A stretch of DNA of 38,931 nucleotides from Pseudomonadota bacterium (GTDB lineage Bacteria; Desulfobacterota; Binatia; Binatales; Binataceae), in the NCBI GenBank assembly GCA_021324455.1, contig JAJPJA010000143.1:1-38931 (forward strand), given 5' to 3'. The position numbers were made by a program, and so were the translations under genes. Positions 33,710 to 38,931 of the stretch are shown here, piece by piece. Each line of letters begins with the position of its first letter. Position 1 is the stretch's first letter. The notes under the pieces are model-generated. The model saw only the letters and a program-made list of their open reading frames with translations. It had not been told where the DNA came from and did not search any database.

Positions 33710-35656
33710 ATGTCCAAGTCCAATCCGGAAGCGGCCGCCGATCGCGCCAGACCGCGCGAGCCCTGGATAATCCGCACCTATGCGGGCTTCGGCGACGCCG
33801 TCCAGGCCAATCGCCGCTTCCACGAAAACCTCAAGCAGGGGCAGCGTGGACTGTCGATCGCGTTCGACCTGCCGACCCAGAACGGCTTCGACTGCGACGC
33901 GCCGATTGCGCGCGGCGAGGTCGGCAAAGCCGGCGTATCGATTTCCCATTGGCAGGACATGGACGCGCTGTTTGCGGGAATCGATCTGGGCGCAATCAAC
34001 ACCTCGATGACCATCAACGCCACCGCGCCGTGGCTGCTGGCCTTGTACCTGGTGGTGGCGGAAAAGCGCGGGGTGGCGTGGGACAAGCTGCGCGGCACCA
34101 CCCAGAACGACCTGCTCAAGGAATACGTCGCGCGCGGCACCTCGATCTTTCAGCCTGAAGTCTCGCTGCGGCTGTCCACGGAGCTGATTCGCTTCTGTGT
34201 CGAACGCGTTCCCAACTGGAATCCGATCAATTGCTGCGGCTACCACTACATGGAAAGCGGCGCCGGGCCGGCCGAGGAAATCGGCTACGCCTTCGGCAAC
34301 GCGCTGATGATCCTGGACGAATTGCGGCCGCAGCTTAAGCCTGACGCCTTCGAGCAGACCGTACGGCGCATCTCGTTCTTCATCAACAGCGGTATCGAGC
34401 TGGTGCCAGAGATTTGCAAGGTCCGCGCCTACTTCAAGCTCTGGCGCGAGTTGTGCGCGGCCGAATACGGTATTGGCGAGGTTGCCTTTCGCGCCGGATG
34501 CCAGGTGCGGTCATTGACCCTGACCGAACAGCAGCCCGAGCTGAACATCATCCGCATCGCTTACCAGGCCTTGCCCGTAGTAATTTCGGCCAACGCCCGC
34601 GTCAACGCGCTGCAGCTGCCCGGGTTTCGCGAAGCGATGGGTCTGCCCGACCAGTCCGAGCAGCTTCTGAGCCTGCGCACGCAGCAGATCCTGATGCATG
34701 AAACGGAGCTGTCGCGCTACGGCGACATCTTCGAGGGCAGCCATGTAATCGAAGCGCAAACCGCGCAAACTGCCGCACGCGCGCGGGAAATCGCGATGCA
34801 ACTGCGGCAGGCCGGCTACAAGCGTGCGATCGAAATTATCAGCGCTCAGCTCACCCGCCGCCTCGCCGAACGGCAGGCGATGCTGGAGACGGGCGCGATT
34901 ACGCAGGTCGGAGTCAATGCCTTCACCGGCGAGATTGGGCTCATCGGCGGCGAGCCGGCCGACGAAGATTCCGCTGCGCAGGCGGCCGCCGAGGCTGCGC
35001 GAATCAGCGCACTTCAGCGCTGGCGGAGCCGCCGCGATAACGCCGCAGTGGCGCGCGCGCGTGAACTGCTCGAGCAAGCCGCCGCCGGCGATATCTCGCA
35101 GGTGATGGAGGCCACCCTCGAACTGGCCCGCGCCGGCGGCACGGTCGGGGAATGGACCCTTTCGATGGAACGCGCCACGCGCGGACGCTATACGCCGCCG
35201 GTGCTCGACAGCGCCGGCGCGGTGCATCCGCTGCGCGTGCCCAAGGCGGACCGGCCGATCCGAATCGCGCTGGGCAAAGCCGGGCTGGACGGACATGTCA
35301 ATGCCATCAAGCTGCTCGCCCACGCATGCCGTCAGGCGGGGATGGAAGTGATCATCGGTGGCTTCAAACAAACGCCGGCGCAACTGGTTGAAGCGGCGCT
35401 GGAAGAGGACGCGGAAATTCTCGGCGTCAGCAGCATGGCGGGCGCGCACATGACGATCGCGGCGGAAATTCTCGCGCTGCTGCGCGAGCGCAACGCGCCG
35501 CACATCGCGCTCATCATGGGCGGCATAATTCCCGAACGCGACCGCGCCGCGCTGACCCGGCTGGGAGTCAAGGCGATCTTCACGCCGCGCGATTCGAAAC
35601 TGCACGATATCGTCGCGCAACTGATCACAGTGGCGCAGCGCCAGGTGGAGCGGTAA
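33710..35656 (+). CDS. Divergent methylmalonyl-CoA mutase-like B12-dependent acyl-CoA mutase
   Basis: 648 residues: a mutase barrel (about 15-400) followed by a B12-binding domain (from about 515) in one chain. Tyr24 (RTYAGFG), the CGYHYMESGA histidine and the Arg of SLRLS, positions tied to the methylmalonyl-CoA site, are kept. Other normally fixed segments differ: GCQVRSLTLT in place of HxQTSGxSLT, and NALQLPGFREA in place of HTNSxDEA. The B12 motif is DGHVNA (Asp527, His529) where DxHxxG is expected, and SSM replaces the usual SSL. Carbon-skeleton rearrangement of an acyl-CoA is likely, but perhaps not methylmalonyl-CoA. GGAGGAG precedes the ATG. No MeaB-type chaperone is nearby. Confidence 0.88.
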   Translation: MSKSNPEAAADRARPREPWIIRTYAGFGDAVQANRRFHENLKQGQRGLSIAFDLPTQNGFDCDAPIARGEVGKAGVSISHWQDMDALFAGIDLGAINTSMTINATAPWLLALYLVVAEKRGVAWDKLRGTTQNDLLKEYVARGTSIFQPEVSLRLSTELIRFCVERVPNWNPINCCGYHYMESGAGPAEEIGYAFGNALMILDELRPQLKPDAFEQTVRRISFFINSGIELVPEICKVRAYFKLWRELCAAEYGIGEVAFRAGCQVRSLTLTEQQPELNIIRIAYQALPVVISANARVNALQLPGFREAMGLPDQSEQLLSLRTQQILMHETELSRYGDIFEGSHVIEAQTAQTAARAREIAMQLRQAGYKRAIEIISAQLTRRLAERQAMLETGAITQVGVNAFTGEIGLIGGEPADEDSAAQAAAEAARISALQRWRSRRDNAAVARARELLEQAAAGDISQVMEATLELARAGGTVGEWTLSMERATRGRYTPPVLDSAGAVHPLRVPKADRPIRIALGKAGLDGHVNAIKLLAHACRQAGMEVIIGGFKQTPAQLVEAALEEDAEILGVSSMAGAHMTIAAEILALLRERNAPHIALIMGGIIPERDRAALTRLGVKAIFTPRDSKLHDIVAQLITVAQRQVER

Positions 35657-35657
35657 A

Positions 35658-36119
35658 ATGTACGATTGCCCGTCAATGCAGTTGCGGATTTTCCTTGCGG
35701 CGCTCGCTCTTGGTCTGCTGACCATTGGCCCGGCCTGCGGTCCGAGCCGGGCCGCTGAAGCGCGGCCCTGGTTATGCCGCGACAAACCGGTGTTTTCCAC
35801 TCCCGGCCCGTCGCGGATGGAACTGGTGAGCCGCAGCGCCCGCAGATGGCAGGTGTTCCTGATGCAATTCGATCCGTCCGGGGGGCATGACGGCTTTACC
35901 ATCACCAATTCGTACGAACTCGGGCCTGGAAGGCGCCAGGCAACTGAAAATCTGGCCGCGGGACGATTCTTCGCCGTGGCTTTGTTCAACTCCGGCGGCC
36001 ACTGGATCTGTCCCGCACCCGCGCAGGACAAACGCGCTCCCGGCACCGTCGCCGGGCTGTGCTACGGTGCCAATGAAGGCGATTGCGACGTATCGCTGAC
36101 CGTGACCTCCGCGCATTGA
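35658..36119 (+). CDS. Small secreted protein of unknown function
   Basis: 153 residues, starting one base after the mutase stop (TAAAATG). A signal peptide is visible (MQLRIFLAALALGLLTIGP with cleavage near AAEA). The mature part has Cys residues in WLCRD, HWICPA, LCYG and DCDV, which could form disulfides. The family was not recognised. ATG at 35658 or 35676; the second gives a tighter signal peptide. Likely co-transcribed with the mutase by position only. Confidence 0.65.
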   Translation: MYDCPSMQLRIFLAALALGLLTIGPACGPSRAAEARPWLCRDKPVFSTPGPSRMELVSRSARRWQVFLMQFDPSGGHDGFTITNSYELGPGRRQATENLAAGRFFAVALFNSGGHWICPAPAQDKRAPGTVAGLCYGANEGDCDVSLTVTSAH

Positions 36120-36370
36120 CCAGCCCGCAACAGCCGGCCACGCAATGAGATCGCTTTCGATACCGTCACAGGGCCGGGCTGGACAGCGGCTCCTTTAGCT
36201 TTGGTGTGGAAAGAAGCGCCACCTTGAGGGAGCCAGTGGCATCGCGCGTTGCTGTCTTTGCGCCAGCTTCGGACATTTTGCGGGCCCAGCCGCGTCAATT
36301 CCGAACTGGAGAGGAAGCGACACTCTTGGTATAGGCCGATCAGGCTGGCGCGAAGGGGGGCCTCCGCTCG

Positions 36371-38931
36371 ATTCCGACTCGAAGAAAATCCCGTACGGCG
36401 CCGTATTTCCTGGCCATTTTCGCCGCGATTGCTCTCCTGTTGCTTTCGACAGCCGCACCTGCCGGTGACGTCAACGCGGACATGCTGGCCGGTCAGGTGG
36501 GGTTCAATCTGAACCTGCCCAACCTGACCGACGCCACCGGCCTGTTTTTTCCGCTCGCGGTCGCGATTGACCGCAGCGTGACTCCGCCGCGGCTTTATGT
36601 GGCCGACCAGAGCAACAATCGCATTCTGGGCTGGAACAATGCGCAATCATTCGCCAACGGAGCGGCGGCCAACCTGGTAATCGGGGAGACCAACTTCTTC
36701 AACGTGATACCGCCCGCCAGCAACGGGCCAAGACCATGTCCGACTCCTTCCGCCTCCAATCTTTGTTTCCCCTCCGGAGTGGCTGTGGACAGCCACGGAA
36801 ACCTTTATGTAGCCGATACTTCCTACAATCGCGTGCTTGAATATGACGCCCCGATTGCAACCGCGGCCGTTGCCGACCGCGTTTTCGGCCAAAAGGGTTC
36901 CTTCACCGCGGCCGACTGCAACCGCAATCTTATCACAGCCGATTCACTATGTGGTCCCGTCAGGGTGGCGCTCGATGCCAGCGACAATCTCTACGTGAGC
37001 GACGCCGGCAACAACCGGGTCCTCGAGTACAACTCGCCGCTGACCAGCGGCGGCACCGCGGATTTGGTATTCGGTCAGGCTGGCAGCTTCACGACCGGCA
37101 CCTGCAACAAGGGTGGCCTGAGCGCCTCGTCCCTGTGCGCGCCCACCGGAGTCCAAATTGATTCCGCCGGCAACGTATATATCGCCGACACGGCGAATAA
37201 TCGGGTTCTGCAATATAACCAGCCGTTGGTTTCCGGAAACGTAATCGCCGACGTGGTTTTGGGCCAGACCGGTTTCACCGGCGCCACTTGCAACCTGGGA
37301 TCCACCCCCACCGCCGCCACCCTCTGTCAGCCGGCTGACGCGGCAACCGACTCAAGCGGGAATGTCTACGTATCCGACCCCGGCAACTCGCGCGTGCTGC
37401 AGTACAAGACGCCGCTGAGCAACGGCAAGAGCGCGGCGCTGGTATTCGGTCAGGGCGGCAATTTTACCCTGGGCCAATGCAACACCGGCGCCTCGGTGAA
37501 GTCAACCACGCTATGCGGCGCAAGCGGACTCGCAACCGATTCCGCCGGCAATCTGTTTGTAGGCGACACCGGCAACAGCCGTGTCCTTGAGTTCGTCCCG
37601 CCCTTCGCCAACACTCCCTCACCCGCGCGCGAGGCCGGTCAATCCGATTTCCTGCACGCATTCGCCAATCGGGTCGACGCCAGCGGTATCAATATCGCCT
37701 CCTCCACGGCGATCGATCTCAGCGTCTCGCCGCATCGGCTTTATGTCGCCGACACCGGCAACAATCGCGTTTTGGCGTGGGCCAATATCGCTTCTGCTTT
37801 CTCCCACCTGCCGGCCGATCTGATAATCGGACAACCCGACGCTTTGTCCGCCTCGTGCGGCAACGGCTCCCTGCTGTGCGCTCCCAACGGGGTCGCGGTC
37901 GACGCGGCCGGCAATCTTTACGTTGCCGACACCAACAACAATCGTCTGCTGGTGTACAATTCCCCCTTCACCACTGATGTCGTCGCGGATGTAAATCTCA
38001 CTGTCATCAGTCCCACCGGCGCGGCGTTCGACGCCAGCGGCAACCTCTACGTGACCGCCATGAGACAAAATCGCGTATTGGTGTTCAAGCCTCCCTTGAG
38101 CACCGGCAAGCTGCCCGACATCACCATCGCCCCGGCGTGCGGTGTGAACCTGGTCACCTCCACCACCACCGCAACCAGCCTCTGCGGACCGCATTCGGTG
38201 GCGCTGGATGCCGCGGGACATATGTACGTGGCCGACATGGGCGATAACCGGGTGCTGGAATACGACAACCCTCTCGTCTCGGGAACGACGCCCAAGCGTG
38301 TTTTCGGTCAGAACGGCAGTTTCACCTCCGCCGTTTGCGGCGCCGGAACGACCGGAATGTGTCTGCCGATGGGAGTTGCGGTGGACCCAAGCGGCGATTT
38401 GTTCGTGGCGGACAGCGGCAACAGCCGCATCCTCGAGTTCAACGCACCGCTGCTCAACCCGGCTGCGACACTGGTGTTCGGGCAAAGCGGCAATTTCATG
38501 TCGAACATTCCCAACCAACCTGGCGTTGCCCGCAACAGTCTGTGGCTGATGCTCAACGAGGTGGTGCAACCGGCCTCGGCAGGCGGTCCTTACGGTTATG
38601 GCGGCGGCGCGGTAACCACCGACGAGGTTGGCAACCTCTACGCGGCGGATAACGGCAACAGCCGGATCCTGGAGTTCACCGGACCCTTTCCCACTTCGAC
38701 CCTCAGTCCCACGCCCAGCAAAACACCGACCCCGACCGGTACGCCAACCTCGACCCGCACCCGGACCGCAACCCCCAAACCGACCCGAACCCCCACCCGC
38801 ACCCCGACTCCAACCGCCACCGGCACCATGACCCCCACTCAGACCGCCACCGGAACCCGGACGCCGACCAAAACGCCCACGCCCACGCGGACCCCGACCA
38901 AAACCCCGACTGCTACTGCAACCAGGACCCC
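36371..38931 (+). CDS. Secreted NHL-repeat protein with Thr/Pro-rich tail, right end beyond window
   Basis: The frame is open from 36335 to the right edge with no stop. A clear export signal (RRKSRTAPYFLAIFAAIALL, cleavage near APA) is encoded before the first ATG (36482). No ATG, GTG or TTG precedes it in frame, so the start is unclear; ATT at 36371, ten bases after AAGGGGGG, is my placement. The mature protein has 12 NHL blades of the form LYVADxxNNRVLEY, in two six-blade sets: blades 1 and 7 share the ending RLYVADxxNNRxLxW. The tail from about 38701 is rich in TPT, TRT and TKT units. NHL propellers bind proteins, glycans or RNA; here a surface role is likely. Confidence 0.85.
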   Translation, partial: MPTRRKSRTAPYFLAIFAAIALLLLSTAAPAGDVNADMLAGQVGFNLNLPNLTDATGLFFPLAVAIDRSVTPPRLYVADQSNNRILGWNNAQSFANGAAANLVIGETNFFNVIPPASNGPRPCPTPSASNLCFPSGVAVDSHGNLYVADTSYNRVLEYDAPIATAAVADRVFGQKGSFTAADCNRNLITADSLCGPVRVALDASDNLYVSDAGNNRVLEYNSPLTSGGTADLVFGQAGSFTTGTCNKGGLSASSLCAPTGVQIDSAGNVYIADTANNRVLQYNQPLVSGNVIADVVLGQTGFTGATCNLGSTPTAATLCQPADAATDSSGNVYVSDPGNSRVLQYKTPLSNGKSAALVFGQGGNFTLGQCNTGASVKSTTLCGASGLATDSAGNLFVGDTGNSRVLEFVPPFANTPSPAREAGQSDFLHAFANRVDASGINIASSTAIDLSVSPHRLYVADTGNNRVLAWANIASAFSHLPADLIIGQPDALSASCGNGSLLCAPNGVAVDAAGNLYVADTNNNRLLVYNSPFTTDVVADVNLTVISPTGAAFDASGNLYVTAMRQNRVLVFKPPLSTGKLPDITIAPACGVNLVTSTTTATSLCGPHSVALDAAGHMYVADMGDNRVLEYDNPLVSGTTPKRVFGQNGSFTSAVCGAGTTGMCLPMGVAVDPSGDLFVADSGNSRILEFNAPLLNPAATLVFGQSGNFMSNIPNQPGVARNSLWLMLNEVVQPASAGGPYGYGGGAVTTDEVGNLYAADNGNSRILEFTGPFPTSTLSPTPSKTPTPTGTPTSTRTRTATPKPTRTPTRTPTPTATGTMTPTQTATGTRTPTKTPTPTRTPTKTPTATATRT
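38701..38931 (+). repeat. Low-complexity Thr-Pro/Arg/Lys tail repeat
   Basis: The 3' end of the NHL gene is made of short degenerate repeats on the theme ACC-CCG-ACC with ACC-CGG or ACC-AAA, giving TPTxTP units. It extends past the window. Such tails are thought to act as flexible, possibly glycosylated, spacers before a cell-surface anchor or further domain. Confidence 0.85.

Noticed and set aside
34511..36046. 511-residue minus-strand frame opposite the mutase and small secreted protein
   Set aside because: Antisense to coding sequence with typical shadow-frame composition.
38701..38931. Tandem-repeat-like tract considered as a CRISPR or satellite array
   Set aside because: The repeats are short, degenerate and in frame with the NHL protein, encoding TPT-type units; there are no spacers.

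Overview
The window is high-GC chromosomal DNA from a metabolically versatile, probably environmental Gram-negative bacterium. Lipoprotein and Tat signals, a c-type cytochrome, RND-type exporters and DUF1329 proteins point to a diderm. The mix of class III CoA-transferases, luciferase-like monooxygenases, VOC proteins, DUF1329/RND exporters and Thr-Pro-rich secreted proteins resembles what is known of Candidatus Binatota and neighbouring delta-proteobacteria-like lineages. That placement is inference from gene content; there is no rRNA or marker tree here. No tRNA, rRNA, CRISPR array or intact insertion sequence was seen.

Layout: 1-1993 has a minus-strand pair (zinc alcohol dehydrogenase, then a luciferase-like monooxygenase cut by the left edge) divergent from a VOC protein. 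A DUF1329 secreted protein (2533-3858) ends at a strong terminator. The block 4163-6352 (minus) is a CoA-transferase/SDR operon with an SDR relic behind it. Positions 6471-8949 (plus) form a tight exported-methyltransferase, sulfite-oxidase and cytochrome c operon. A broken secreted G8-like gene (9053-9902) and another CoA-transferase follow on the minus strand. The comF, methyltransferase, purM, hydrolase and monooxygenase genes run at 11489-16055. The minus block 16281-22093 has an F420-type monooxygenase, a molybdopterin oxidoreductase, a small ion channel and a wrecked RND efflux pair. Then come purN, an arsenosugar-type glycosyltransferase, glutaredoxin and a double-domain CoA-transferase. 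A second DUF1329 protein sits upstream of an MMPL-type RND exporter (27467-31651), followed by a VOC protein, a carboxymuconolactone decarboxylase-like protein, a divergent B12-dependent acyl-CoA mutase, a small secreted protein and a 12-blade NHL protein that runs off the right edge.

Functionally, much of the window fits acyl-CoA and ring-compound catabolism: CoA activation by three CoA-transferase genes (four domains), redox steps by SDR/MDR enzymes, flavin or F420 monooxygenation, VOC and CMD chemistry, and carbon-skeleton rearrangement by the mutase. DUF1329/RND genes may move hydrophobic compounds across the envelope. Housekeeping genes (purM, purN, comF, grx) are scattered among these.

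The most unusual items are: an RND permease remnant carrying a 60-bp internal inversion plus two deletions; a fused CoA-transferase with Glu at the catalytic position of one half and Asp in the other; a mutase with altered active-site and B12 motifs; an NHL protein built of two duplicated six-blade modules without a normal start codon; and a frameshifted secreted G8-like gene. No clearly new multi-gene system could be demonstrated; the best candidates are the DUF1329/RND pair and the methyltransferase/sulfite-oxidase operon.
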